Program-made: the position numbers and the translations under genes
Notes under the pieces: generated by a model
The model's database searches: none
What the model was told of the DNA's origin: nothing
Seen by the model: only the letters and a program-made list of their open reading frames with translations
Assembly: GCA_940337035.1 (NCBI GenBank)
Contig: CALNHX010007548.1
Location: forward strand, 1 to 64,000
Source: Agriotes lineatus
Lineage: Eukaryota; Arthropoda; Insecta; Coleoptera; Elateridae
Length of the DNA stretch: 64,000 nucleotides
Reading direction: 5' to 3'
Shown here: positions 11,687-22,726 of the stretch, piece after piece
Layout of the letters: the number at the start of each line of letters is the position of its first letter
Numbering within the stretch: position 1 is the first letter of the stretch

Positions 11687-11744
11687 GAAAACGTGTTTGG
11701 CACATATTCACCACCTTGGCCCAAAGTCACCCCATTTTACGGTA

Positions 11745-13271
11745 ATTGATTCAATAAACACTAAAGCTATTGGATCTGACGGAATCAATATAGATATGAT
11801 AAAGTTATGTGTCCCATTTATATTACCCTTTTTAAGTCATATCATAAATTTTTGCTTTTGTAATTCTGTTTTTCCTACCACTTGGAAAAAAGCTCACATT
11901 ATGCCAATTCCCAAAGTAAATATGCCAAAAGATTTCAAAGACTTGCGTCCTATTAGCATATTACCAGCTTTTTCAAAAATTATCGAAAAAATCATGGATA
12001 CCCAATTACGTGAATATATTGAATTAAATAATATCCTACCGGAGGTTCAATCGGGTTTTAGAACGGGTTATAGCTGCAATAGTGCTCTTCTTACAATAAC
12101 TGATGACATCTTCAGGGCACTTGATCGTGGAATGGCAACTATTCTAGTTTTACTCGATTTTTCTAAGGCATTTGATACAATCAATCATTCCGTGTTACTA
12201 TATATTCTCTCTCATTTTGGTTTAGAACCGAATGCAATTTCACTCTTGTCTGATTACCTGACTAACAGATGCCAAGCGGTTTTTTACAAAAATAACATCT
12301 CTGGATTTGTAGATGTCACAGTAGGAGTACCTCAAGGCTCGATCTTAGGGCCCTTACTCTTTCCTTTATATACATCACGCTTTGTCTGTTGTTTTAAATA
12401 TTCCTCTCCTCATTTATATGCTGATGATACGCAGGTATATAAACATTTCTATTCCTGTGATATTAATAAAAGTTGTGAGGAAATAAATGAAGACTTAAAA
12501 TCTCTTTTAGATATTGCAAGGTTACATGCATTAATACTAAATCCTAGTAAATCGAAATTAATGTTATTTTGTAAAAAAATGGACAGAGTGTTTATAGAAT
12601 CTCAAATTAAAATTAATGTTGACGGTACTGATCTTAAATTAGTTAGAGAAACAAAAAACTTGGGCTTAATTATTGATGAGGAATTACGATTTTCGTCACA
12701 TATTAATAAATGTATCAGCAGTGGTTTTAACGCCCTACGATTGCTTTATCAAAATCGGTCTATCTTAAGTCGGGAACTCCGAAAAGTTTTATGTGAATCA
12801 TTAGTCCTATCTAAACTTAACTATTGTGACTCTGTGTATGGTCCTTGTTTATCTTACGCTGACTCTGAAAAAATTCAAAGGTTACAGAATACCTGCTTAA
12901 GGTTAATATTTGGAATACGTAAGTTCGACCATATCTCTCACAAACTGCTTGATATTCGTTGGTTAAATATGTCGAATCGCAGGTTGCTGCATGCTGTATG
13001 TTTATATCACAAAATTATTTTAAATAAAAAGCCGAACTATCTCTACAATAAAATTATTCATCGTACAGATGTTCATACTTTAAATTTGAGATTTAAGGGA
13101 TTATTGACCCCACCTATCCATCGTACCGAGATGTTTAAGCGGTCGTTTACATATCAAATTGTTAACAAATATAATTCGCTACCCTTAGATCTCAAATCTT
13201 CTGATATTAAACATTTTAAAAGTAAGTTACTGAAAATGAAACTCCCCCAAAGCGCTTCACATCCTGTCTGA
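11745..13271 (+). pseudogene. LINE ORF2, reverse transcriptase part
   Basis: Continuation of the LINE ORF2 after the pogo insert, beginning IDSINTKAIGSDGINIDMIK. RT motifs in order: AHIMPIPKVNMPKDFKDLRP, PEVQSGFRTGYSCNSAL, LVLLDFSKAFDTINH (first Asp), GVPQGSILGPLLF and YADDTQVY (catalytic Asp pair), then a thumb and C-terminal region ending LPQSASHPV. The YADDTQ form and the C-terminal layout point to the CR1/L2/Jockey group. No stop is seen in this half, so ORF2 seems disabled only by the pogo insertion. Copies RNA into DNA at the nicked target. Confidence 0.88.
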
Positions 13272-13576
13272 ATGCGTAATGTCCTATCTGCAGTTACAAA
13301 AGCCATTTTGTTCTGTTTTTTTTTTACTTCTGTCGAAGGAACTGGTGTTTTTTTTTTGTTGATTTTTTTTTTAAATTTCTTATAATTATATTATTCAATT
13401 CACTTCTACTAATAATTCTGTGTCACAAATATTGCGCGAAAAGGGGTTAAGTGGAAGAGCAGCGGGCGCTGACAAGGCGCCTAAGCTGAACTTCGCCTCA
13501 GATATGTATAAATAAATGTTTTTTTTTGTAGTTAAAGAAAAAAATAATAAAGGCATTAATAATAAATAATAATAAT

Positions 13577-14687
13577 AAACGTTTGAATTGTTGAAGCTGG
13601 TGTAAGACATCCATCCTCTGCTGATTCTACAACACCCACAATGTTACCTCCTTTGTACGAAACATTAACTTTTATATAGATTTCGTCTAGCATCAATGTC
13701 ACCACTTTCTCGATGTCATTTAATAATATCAGTTTCTCCGTTAAATAATTTACATGGCTTTTATTCAATCCGGAGTTTTCGGCGCCCAATTTCATTAATA
13801 ATTTCTTCAAATATTTTGGCTTAGGCACCAGGAAAAGAAAAAAATATACTACATGCCCACATGGTAGTATCAGTACTGTATCTTATTTGTTTCACAAAAA
13901 TTAGTTCCAATTGTTCTTTTAAAAATTTTACTTTATGTTCAATTACGGTTGATTTTGAATTTTGTATTACACCTTCCAATATTTTAGCCATAATTTTAAA
14001 ATTTTCCTCATCGGAGTTATAACTATTTGAGTCAGTATATAGATTTATATAATCCAATAATCTAAACAATCCTGACCATGTCTGACAAAATGGTGAGTTG
14101 TCCGCTATTCGTTTAATTGTTGACTGAGATAAAATTTTATTTACCATATTAATCTTTACTGTTAAATCATCCCTGATGGAAAGAGAGTGAAGAATTGGTT
14201 GCTGTGTATCATTTTCAATAAACTTATAGAAGAATACTTGCCGTGTGTATTATTTCAGACCGAATTCATTCGCATAATGTTTACATTTATCCACAATGTT
14301 TGATTTTAAGTCATCAAAGTTATTAATTTTATCGGCTTGAAGATTCATGTCCGATTCTGTTTTTGAACGCCTTTCTATTTCTTGCCTTCTAGTTTCTGGA
14401 TTAGTACGTTTATATGGTAATACAGCAGACATATATGCAGGCTGATTAAGGAAAATTGTCGGGTATGCGTCGTCAGGTCTAACGGCTTTGTCTTCACGTA
14501 CAATGTGGTTTTCCGAGAAATGATGAATGCAAACCCTTGAAGTTTCGCGTACTACGTAATTGTCTCTATGAATATTCCTTAACCATTTTTGCTGCATAAA
14601 TTCATTTTTGGGAAATCTGAATACCGTCACTTTATTATATTTGTCGTAATTTCCGCGACATTGTGGAAATGAACAGTGATAAGGCAT
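13577..14687 (-). pseudogene. P-element-type transposase, THAP N-terminal part
   Basis: Starts MPYHCSFPQCRGNYDKYNKV: a THAP zinc finger (C2CH) with Cys5 and Cys10 and the CIHHF motif near residue 53. This domain binds element DNA. A TAA follows at 14250-14252, but the same frame runs on into MVNKILSQSTIKRIADNSPF, so it is a single in-frame stop. A frame change near 13830 leads to MPKPKYLKKLLMKLGAE, then TLMLDEIYIKVNVSYKGG, the start of the RNase H-like core with a catalytic Asp. P-type codons end at ASTIQTF (13577), where the LINE begins; the gene resumes at 6269. One stop and one frameshift make it inactive. Confidence 0.85.
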
Positions 14688-15265
14688 TGTGCTTCCACCT
14701 GTCTCTTCTAGTAGTCAATGCACAACTGATTTGCATTTGACGTTTCCCTAAATTCGTATGCATTTGCGTGAAGCCATTGCACTATAAGAGTTCCAGGTTG
14801 CAGTCGACTTCGATTGTGACGTCACAGCCGTTGCCTTGAGCTGGGGTACGGCTTGAACTATCGTACGGATTCAATCAGCTCCACTCCGTATAGAAATCTT
14901 CTTTCCATTGATGGTGCTGCCAGTGTTTGGTGTTGTACTATTATTAGTGTCTTCTCGCTATACTTGTCTGTACAACTGTTCGAGTACTTGTTCGTTAATG
15001 CTGTTCATAGCTAGTGTTAAGTTGACCAAAACCACGCTGGGGAAGTTGAATTGCGACATTGCGAATTACTAAAATTAGTTGAGCATTAAATTCGTATTCA
15101 TGCTAGATTTACAGCTGCCGCTAAACATCCTACCCCACACCTAAGATTATAAGCAGAGGTTTTTCATAACACAAGATTTTAAAACCTGTCCTCTGAAATA
15201 CTTTTTTTCACATTTTGTATAATAATATGCTATTTTACTAAATTCAAAATCGATTAATAAAGTGG
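14688..15265. other. Upstream flank of the P-type gene
   Basis: Presumably holds the promoter and outer end of the P-type element (minus strand), but no terminal inverted repeat or 8-bp duplication was identified. No other gene seen. Confidence 0.4.
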
Positions 15266-15490
15266 CACTTTGGTGCATAGAAATGTCACTTTACTATATG
15301 GTAATGTCACTGTCAAATTTGAGGTTAGCGGGTTAAGTTTTGTGTCAGTTTATGTCAAATTCGAGGTTAGCAGGTTAGGCTTTGTGTCAGTGTGTGTCAA
15401 AACTGACGGAACACCTAACCTTACAGTGCCACCAACTAGAGTACCTATATAAGATAAGAGTAAAGCAAACGATGACATTTGGGGATCCAA
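15266..15490. repeat. Diverged, rearranged relative of MITE 1
   Basis: Shares blocks with MITE 1: GAGGTTAGCAGGTTAGGCTT and GTGTCAGT..GTCAAAACTGACG in the centre, and AGTACCTATATAAG..AGAGTAAAGCAAACGATG near 15438-15472, matching the AGTGTACCTGTATAAT..GAGTAGAGCAAACAGCG end of MITE 1. No clean inverted ends. Confidence 0.5.
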
Positions 15491-16629
15491 AAAAAATGAA
15501 GTCTGTTGGAAATGCCATAGTTAACTACGTTACTTTGTATTGTGTAGCTGCACATTTATTAATTATAGTTCTCCTTTTATAAAATGCATTGATACAACAC
15601 TTAAGCAAAATTTATACAATTTAAATCATATACAATAATATATTAGGCATTTTATATTGTTTATACATACATACATATTATGCTACAAAGAAAGCTGTTT
15701 TGAAATTTAACTGTACCTTTTATTCTTTAAAAGTTCAATCACCATAAAACCTACCTTGTTGTAGATATCTTCTTGCATATAATTATTATTAACTCGGCTA
15801 GCTCTATTTGTCTTAATCTGCAGGGTAACTCTTGCATTATTTTTAATAAAACACATTGCAGTCTATTTCAATGTACTTTGCTAGTTAAATCAAATATTTT
15901 AGAAAGATAATATTTATGGTTTATTAATGCATGCAATCATAACCTTTGAATGGCACTTTATCTGTTTTGTTATTTAATACATCAATATTAAGGTAATTCT
16001 TAATGTTTATTAACGTTACTGTTATTCTGACAATTTAAACAAAATTTTGTTAATGACACTTCCTACAATTAATTACAATTTTTAAACTTTAGCTTTACTA
16101 ACCAATTTTAATTAATAAATCTAATTTAAATGCATTCAAAATTCCTATAGGCCTTTTTATTTCTTTTTACTTGTAGTTCGTAGCTCAGTACTGAGAATTG
16201 ATTTTTAAATTGACTCACTTTGCTTTTTCACTTGTAGCCACGTGTCTGCAATCTTCTCTGTAAAAGGTTTCCCCTGGACTTCATTTGATTCTGCCACTTC
16301 TGTATCAATGTTCTCCAATTTTAACGATAGTTCTTCCGCTTTGATATCACGCATTGATAATCACTTTTAACGTCGTTATAATTGAATTCTACCCCGAGTT
16401 TATCTGTTTTAGAATTAATTCTGAAAGCTGGAAGCTCCGTAGGGATGATTATCGACCCCGTGGATGGTGTCATAATTAGAAATAGAAATGCAAGAAACAA
16501 GGAATTTGTGTTTTTTGACATTAGATCAATTTTAAATCATAATTCATATACGGGTTTTGTGTAATAATCTTTAAAATATAAACGCGGGCAACACACTTAC
16601 ATATAATTTTGCCCGTACAATGAGTCATC
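15491..16629. other. AT-rich, no supported gene
   Basis: Short frames only. A 66-aa minus-strand frame at 16321-16521 begins with a hydrophobic signal-like stretch, but nothing else supports it. Confidence 0.5.
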
Positions 16630-16684
16630 GTGCTGGTTGCCCTTAGAAAACTGCCCTCGGGACAGTTTTCATTGCAACCAGCAC
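16630..16684. repeat. Short GC-rich hairpin
   Basis: GTGCTGGTTGC at 16630-16640 pairs with GCAACCAGCAC at 16674-16684, and inside it GAAAACTG pairs with CAGTTTTC around CCCTCGGGA. Function unknown; possibly a small MITE remnant. Confidence 0.5.
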
Positions 16685-17089
16685 TCGACCCTTGGCGTGT
16701 TCAAAATTATCGGCAAGTATGTCTCGCCCTTGTTATTTATATTACTATTGATAATTCAATTTTACTGCGAAGGGAGTCCTGAATATAAGATTCGCAAACG
16801 GCCGAAGACGTCTACCCGCTGAGCTGCTTAATACCTAGCAAACCTTCGTCATGATTTGCCAATAAGGTTGCCGAACTTCTATGAAAGCTATGACCAGTAA
16901 ATGTTCAAGGTTCTGCAGTTTCAGGAATTCGGCAATTTTCGTTGGGATTTTTCTAATGGTGTTTATTCCCACTAGAGTGTTTGTACACTTTTTGTTATTC
17001 TAAACGAGAAAAAAACGCTGGTTATATATTTTTCTTAAATTATTGTACTTTTTTAAAGTATTAATCCACGGTGGATGAGTGATTCAATT
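16685..17089. other. No gene seen
   Basis: AT-rich spacer with no supported frame or delimited repeat. Confidence 0.5.
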
Positions 17090-17878
17090 CAATTTTCAAA
17101 GTTTATTCAGCTAGGTCTATACAAAAAATTATACTAAACCTAACCTACTACCGTTTAGGGGACTACCCCTCTTCGGCTTTGTACAAAATTATTTGGGCTT
17201 AAAAAAATACACTTTATTTTAGTTTTTAGCTTAAGATATTTCATGTTTACAATATTTTGGTTTTAACTTAAGATATAGTGTTGCATGCTTACAAAATTAA
17301 ATTTAAACTTAAGATATTTCATTTAACAGGATTTGGTCTTAAGATATTGGATTTGACATATATACAAGAACAACTATACAAGAAAATTTACAGAGACATC
17401 TGAATCATCGGAGGTTGAGGGGAACGTTTTCTAAGAAGTCCTCGGGAAGATCTTCAGCGTCGCCGAGAAGGATGGCGGGGGGAAACCTCTTCTTCGTCCT
17501 GAGTCTCCTGGTTTGGAATGCTGGGGTCCTGAGGATGGTGACGGTGTGCTGGTGGTCCAGCTCTATCGCTCGTTGCACGAATCGGCCTCGGAGTTCGGAG
17601 AGTCTGCCGTCTATTGGGGGGATGCCAGCAAGGTCGCAAACCTCCTGAGAGGGATGAAACCAGTTCAGGTGCAGCATCTTCCTGGCGACGGCCCTCTCCT
17701 TTGCCCTTAGCCTCTTCATTCTGGAGCGAGGTAGAGCATTTCCACGTTTCGATCTTCTCAGATGTAGTTCTTGCGAAATGCACGCCACCTTAAAATCGTA
17801 CTCCACCATACAACGCGTCGCACGAATACTCGCGATTTGCACTTCAGAATTTGTATACGAAAGAAACACCGATGGCAA
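17090..17878 (-). pseudogene. Probable 5'-truncated LINE tail
   Basis: A 157-aa minus-strand frame (17878-17405) has IPPIDGRLSELRGRFVQRAI, resembling the short tail after the RT in Jockey/I-type LINEs, then a basic RRLRTKKRFPP stretch. About 300 bp downstream a minus-strand AATAAA (17102-17107) could be the polyadenylation signal. No RT motif is present, so identity rests on this weak resemblance plus the layout. It is locally more GC-rich than its neighbours, which suggests an insertion. Confidence 0.4.
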
Positions 17879-18129
17879 CCAAATACACTAGCTAGCCTCA
17901 ACGTCGAAGTGTGACTGGATGAGTGATCACAAACGATCTAGGAATGCCTGTTTTGTTTTCTGGAATGGTGACTACCTCCCCATCGTTTCGAAGGTCAATA
18001 TCAGTAGCCTTCATTTTGCACAGTTCTTCGCGTCTTTTGTAAAGCCCCGGAAATACCTAGTATTAGTGCTACCTAAAAATTTCAATAATACAAATATTTA
18101 CAGTGTTTTCCGATTGCACCATGTATCAT

Positions 18130-18223
18130 GTTGTGTTTCACTTTATCTCAAATGTTTTTCCCTTTTGTCAACAATTATCAATATTGACAAATGGGAATTA
18201 CATTTGACAAATAGTGAAACACA
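18130..18223. repeat. Imperfect hairpin interrupting a P-type copy
   Basis: TTGTGTTTCACT..CCCTTTTGTCAA is the approximate inverse of TTGACAAATGGG..AGTGAAACACAA. P-type sequence similarity to the other copies stops just to the right, near 18353, so this belongs to a separate small repeat. Confidence 0.5.
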
Positions 18224-18352
18224 ATTAGTACATGGTGAAAAGCATCGGAAAACCCTGTATATGCATAAATATACTGTTTCTGTACCTTCATCATCAGATA
18301 GGAACTATCAAGTCCTTCTTCCACAAATTTTGATATTTGAGTATCATCCAGC

Positions 18353-19915
18353 ACAGCAGACTGTTTTGGTTTGTAATGTTCAGTTACTCTTTTCAAATAC
18401 GCAAAGCCACTTGTTTTTATTCGTTTGATTAACGCACCTCTTGCTGTGCATCAACATTGAAACTCAATAAAAAGTACCGCTTTCATCACTAATTCTACAA
18501 ATAACGATTTTAATTCTGAAAGCAAATGTTAAAACGCCCATTCTACAATTTATCTTACCCTGTGCTTTTTATATTTATTAAATGCTATAGTTCTGAGAAG
18601 ATCATCATACATAGGTCTCAAGTCAGTATCCTATTAATATTTTTTCTGTAATTATGTAATAATATATTTACAGAAATTGATACAAACCTAGATACTTTGT
18701 TTTGATGATCGTGACAAAATAAAGCGGCAATCTGCTAACTATATTGTTCTAGAACTAATCCAGGCAATTTTTGCTTAATACTGTATGAACTTATTACGTG
18801 CTGGAAATTCTGGATAACAACTTCAGTAGCTGTCGAAAAACAGATGAAAAATTGCTAGAAGGGTGTATTAATGCACAGCTGGTATACTATCTTTCTTGTA
18901 TTAAGACACGCTACGGCAATTCTTCATTTGCGTGCATGCGCTCTTTGCAAATTTTACATCCGTCTCCAGTAATTTTTCTTGCCACATATCCAGCAATGTA
19001 AGCTGAAGTATAATACGAGAGTAGAAGAAGGAATTGTATTTTTTTGTCCAGCAGAATAATCTGGCTGTAAAACGTCTTGTGGAATATATTTTTCCTTCAC
19101 GTGTTCTTTAATAAAAGATGTAAATGTGTCTAGAACACCCACAGATTCATCTTCTTTGTAATTTGAACCAGCAGAGTGTGGCGATCCAACATTATTGATT
19201 AGAAGATTTTTTTTGAAGTAATGAAAGAAGAACATGTGGGATTAATATTTCGGAAACAATGGCTCTGAATACAAGAGGATCTTGATTCAAAGGGCTTGTA
19301 GAAAGATGTCCAAATTTAATATTATCTAAAGTATTCCATAAATATAAGAGGCTATGTAAAGAAAAAATCCAATTTTTTAAAGGAGGTATCAATTTCTTAG
19401 AACGACCGGAATCAGAGGATCTACAATTCATGCAGTTTAAGATAGGAAGGCAAGACTTCCAAAACGAAACGTGCTTTGACGCCTTGTCACAGGACTTCGA
19501 AGCTGTTTACCATGAAGTGGGTAAATTTTGGTAACATTGACACCATCAAAGAGATAATCAAAAAACAACAGGAGATCTGCTGTATCAATGACTTCTGGAT
19601 CCAGGTAAAACTGCAAGGTGGGGTTTAACTCACGACTAGTTCTTGCACCAACACATTTCAGTTCCTATAGTGTGACTAAAGACTTGAGTACAGTTTTTTA
19701 CCCATATTTGTCTAATTTTACAGTGAATCACATGTTCATCAGTCAGTTTATAAAACTGGCTGTATTTTTGGCCATGACTTTTGTCGATTTCATACAGTCA
19801 CAATATGTACGACCACGATGCTACTTTTCTGTATCAGCTTGGGTGAAGTGCAAATCATGGGTAAGTAAATTATTCCTTATACCCTTTATTAGGTGGGAAA
19901 AATCATATAAGTGAA
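18353..19915 (-). pseudogene. P-type transposase 3' half, copy A
   Basis: Minus-strand copy of the second half of a P-element-like transposase. From high to low coordinates: the region after HLIKGIRN (TDTEK-like linker, VKNC..VFSHT-type helices), NCRSSDSGRSKKLIPP, LHSLLYLWNTLDNIKFGHLS, IKEHVKEKYIPQDVLQP, SLHCWICGKK and the 3' part CHDHQNKVS. Frames are broken repeatedly. At the left end a fragment coding KRVTEHYKPKQSAV (18396-18357) is joined directly to the gccacttg block, skipping about 170 bp present in copies B and D. Highly similar to copies B-D. Confidence 0.7.
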
Positions 19916-21545
19916 CAACAGCAGACTGTTTTGGTTTGTAATGTTCAGTTACTCTTTTCAAATAGGCAAACTTATTTTTTTTGAAATATTGATATTGTTG
20001 TGTATTGTTAGACATAATTTTAGCATTGAAAGGACTGACCAAAGGGAATGTGCCAGCTCTAAATTCTGAAGTCTTTTTCGAGTTACAAGATATCAGTATA
20101 CAAAAATTAACGTATACAACACGTATGAAAGCCACTTGTTTTTATTCGTTTGGCTGACGCACATCTTGCTGTGCATCAACATTCAAACTCAATAAAAAGT
20201 ATCGCTTTCATTACTAATTCTACAAATAATGATTTTAACTCTGAAAGCAAAGTTAAAACGCCCATTCTACAATTTATTTTCCCCTGTGCTTTTTATATTT
20301 ATTAAATGCTATAGTTCTGAGAGGATCATCATACATAGGTCTCAAGTCAGTATCCTATTAATATTTTTTCTGTAATTATATAATAATATATTTACAGAAA
20401 TTGATACAAACCTAGATACTTTGTTTTGATGATCGTGACAAAATAAAGCGGCAATCTGCGAACTATATTGTTCTAGAACTAATCCAGACAATTTTTGCTT
20501 AATACTGTATGAATTTATTACGTGCTGGAAATTCTGGATACCAACTTCAGTAGCTTGTCGAAAAACAGATGAAAAATTGCTAGAAGGGTGTATTAATGCG
20601 CAGCGAGTATGCTATCTTTCTTGTATTAAGACATTCTCCGGAAATTCCTCATTTGCGTGCATGCGCTCTTTGCTAATTTTACATCCGTCTCAGTAATTTT
20701 CTTGCCGCATATCCAGCAATGTAAGCTGAAGTATAATACCAGAGTAGAAGAAGGAATTGTACTTTTTTGTCCAGCAGAATAAACTGGCTGTAAAACGTCT
20801 TGTGGAATATATTTTTCTTTCACGTGTTCTTTAATAAAAGATCTAAATGTGTCTAGAACACCCACAGATTCATCTTCTTTGTAATTTGAACCAGCAGAGT
20901 GTGGCGATACAAAATTATTGATTAGAAGAGTTTTATTTGAAGTAATGAAAGAAGAACATGTGCGATTGATATTTCGGAAACAATGGCTCTGAATACAAGA
21001 GGATCTTGATTCAAAGGTCTTGTAGAAAGATGTCCAAATTTAATATTATCTAAAGTATTCCATAAATATAAGAGGCTATGTAAAGAGAAAATCGAATTTT
21101 TTAAAGGAGGTATCAATTTCTTAGAACGACCGGAATCAGAGGATCTACAATTCATGGAATTTAAGATAAGAAGGCAAGACTTCCAAAACGAAACGTGCTT
21201 TGACGCCTTGTCACAGCACTTCGAAGCTGTTTACCATGAAGTGGGTAAATTTTGGTAACATTGACACCATTAAAGAGATAATCAAAAACAACAGGAGATC
21301 TGCTGTATCAATGACTTCTGGATCCAGGTAAAACTGCAACTCGCGACTAGTTTTTGCACCAACACTCATTGCAGTTCCTACAGTGTGACTAAAGACTTGA
21401 GTACAGTTTTTTACCCATATTTGTCCAATTTTACAGTGAATCACATGTTCTTCAGTCAGTTTATAAACTGGCTGTATTTTTGGCCATGACTTTTGTCGAT
21501 TTCATACAGTCGCAATATGTACGACCACGATGCTACTTTTTCTGT
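19916..21545 (-). pseudogene. P-type transposase 3' half, copy B
   Basis: Same order of segments as copy A, running from about 21540 down to 19916. Pieces include NCRSSDSGRSKKLIPP (21155-20922) and MGVLDTFRSFIKEHVKEKY (from 20865). It lacks the last 100-200 bp of the unit at its high-coordinate end: the sequence jumps at 21545 from the part coding the helices after HLIKGIRN to the 3' part of copy C. Several frameshifts. Confidence 0.7.
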
Positions 21546-22726
21546 ATCTGCCAACTATATTGTTCTAGAACTAATCCAGACAATTTTTGCTAATACTGTA
21601 TGAAGTTATTACCTGCTGGAAATTCTGGATAACAACTTCAGTAGCTTGTCGAAAAACAGATGAAAAATTGCTAGAAGGGTGTATTAATGCACAGCGAGTA
21701 TACTGTCTTTCTTGTATTAAGACATACTACGGCAATTCTTCATTTGCGTGCATGCGCTCTTTGCAAATTATACATCAGTCTCCAGTAATTTTTCTTGCCA
21801 CATATCCAGCAATGTAAGCTGAAGTATAATACAAGAGTAGAAGAAGGAATTGCACTTTTTTGTCCAGCAGAATAAACTGGCTGTAAAACGTCTTGTGGAA
21901 TATATTTTTCTTTCACGTGTTCTTTAATAAAAGATCTAAATGTGTCTAGAACACCCACAGATTCATCTTCTTTGTAATTTGAACCAGCAGAGTGTGGCGA
22001 TACAAAATGATTGATTAGAAGAGTTTTATTTGAAGTAATGAAAGAAGAACATGTGGGATTGATATTTCGGAAACAATGGCTCTGAATACAAGAGGATCTT
22101 GATTCAAAAGGCTTGGAGAAAGATGTCCAAATTTAATATTATTTAAAGTATTCCATAAATATAAGAGGCTATGTAAAGAGAAAATCCCATTTTTTAAAGA
22201 AGGAGGTATCAGTTTCTTAGAACGACCGGAATCAGAGGATCTAAAATTCATGGAGTTTAAGATAGGAAGGCAAGACTTCCAACACGAAACGTGCTTTGAA
22301 CGCCTTGTCACAGCACTTCGAAGCTGTTTACCATGAAGAGGGTAAATTTTGGTAACATTGACACCATCAAAGAGATGATCAAAAAACAACAGGATATCTG
22401 CTGTATCAATGACTTCTGGATCCAGGTAAAACTGCAAGGTGGGGTTTAACTCACTTGCACCAACACTCATTGCAGTTCCTTCAGTGTGACTAAAGACTTC
22501 AGTACAGTTTTTTACCCATTTTTGTCTAATTTTACAGTGAATCACATGTTCATTAGTCAGTTTATAAAACTGGCTGTATTTTTGGCCATGACTTTTGTCG
22601 ATTTCATACAGTCGCAATATGTACCACCAAGATGCTACTTTTTCTGTATCAGCTTGGGTGAAGTGCAAATGATGGGTAAGTAAATGATTCCTTATACCCT
22701 TTATTAGGTGGGGAAAATCATATAAA
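21546..22726 (-). pseudogene. P-type transposase 3' half, copy C (longest frame)
   Basis: Contains the best-kept frame of the family here, 253 aa at 22776-22015: KRVTEHHKPKQSAVVHLYDF, PHLIKGIRNHLLTHHLHF, then the GTP-binding-insertion-like middle and SSDSGRSKKLIPPSLKNGIF. The IKEHVKEKYIPQDV segment follows at 21958-21740. The YDFPHLIKGIRN motif corresponds to the FDPPHLLKxIRN motif of THAP9/P transposases. The unit begins abruptly at 21546, missing the 5' 540 bp or so present in copies A, B and D. THAP and the first catalytic region are absent from all copies. Confidence 0.75.

Larger units (their letters stand above)
8144..11742 (-). mobile_element. pogo-type DNA transposon inserted in the LINE
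   Basis: 3.6-kb element with inverted ends: CCGTAAAATGGGGTGAC at 8144-8160 and its exact inverse at 11726-11742. It is flanked by TA at 8142-8143 and 11743-11744, the duplication made by Tc1/mariner/pogo elements. Removing the element and one TA restores the LINE frame. A subterminal phrase like GGTGGTGACTATGTGCCA (about 8341-8359) recurs inverted near 10682-10705. It holds one long transposase frame on the minus strand. Two MITEs (11054-11411 and 11420-11686) are later insertions near its right end. Confidence 0.92.
6270..13576 (+). mobile_element. LINE (CR1/Jockey-like non-LTR retrotransposon) inside a P element
   Basis: Plus-strand LINE with about 600 bp of leader, one long ORF2 (6869-13271, split by a pogo element) and a 305-bp 3' region ending in TAA/AAT repeats just before 13577. 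Left junction: P codons stop at the cat of 6267-6269. Right junction: P codons resume with aaa at 13577. The word ATAA occurs at both junctions (6268-6271 and 13575-13578) and may be a short target duplication. Without the pogo insert the LINE is about 3.7 kb. No ORF1 was recognised, so it may be 5'-truncated or of an ORF1-poor lineage. Clade assignment rests on RT motifs only. Confidence 0.8.

Noticed and set aside
16321..16521. 66-aa minus-strand frame with a signal-peptide-like start
   Set aside because: Single feature, no homology, no promoter or splice support, in AT-rich DNA where such frames are common.
17415..17710. Two plus-strand frames overlapping the LINE tail
   Set aside because: Antisense shadows of the better-supported minus-strand frame.
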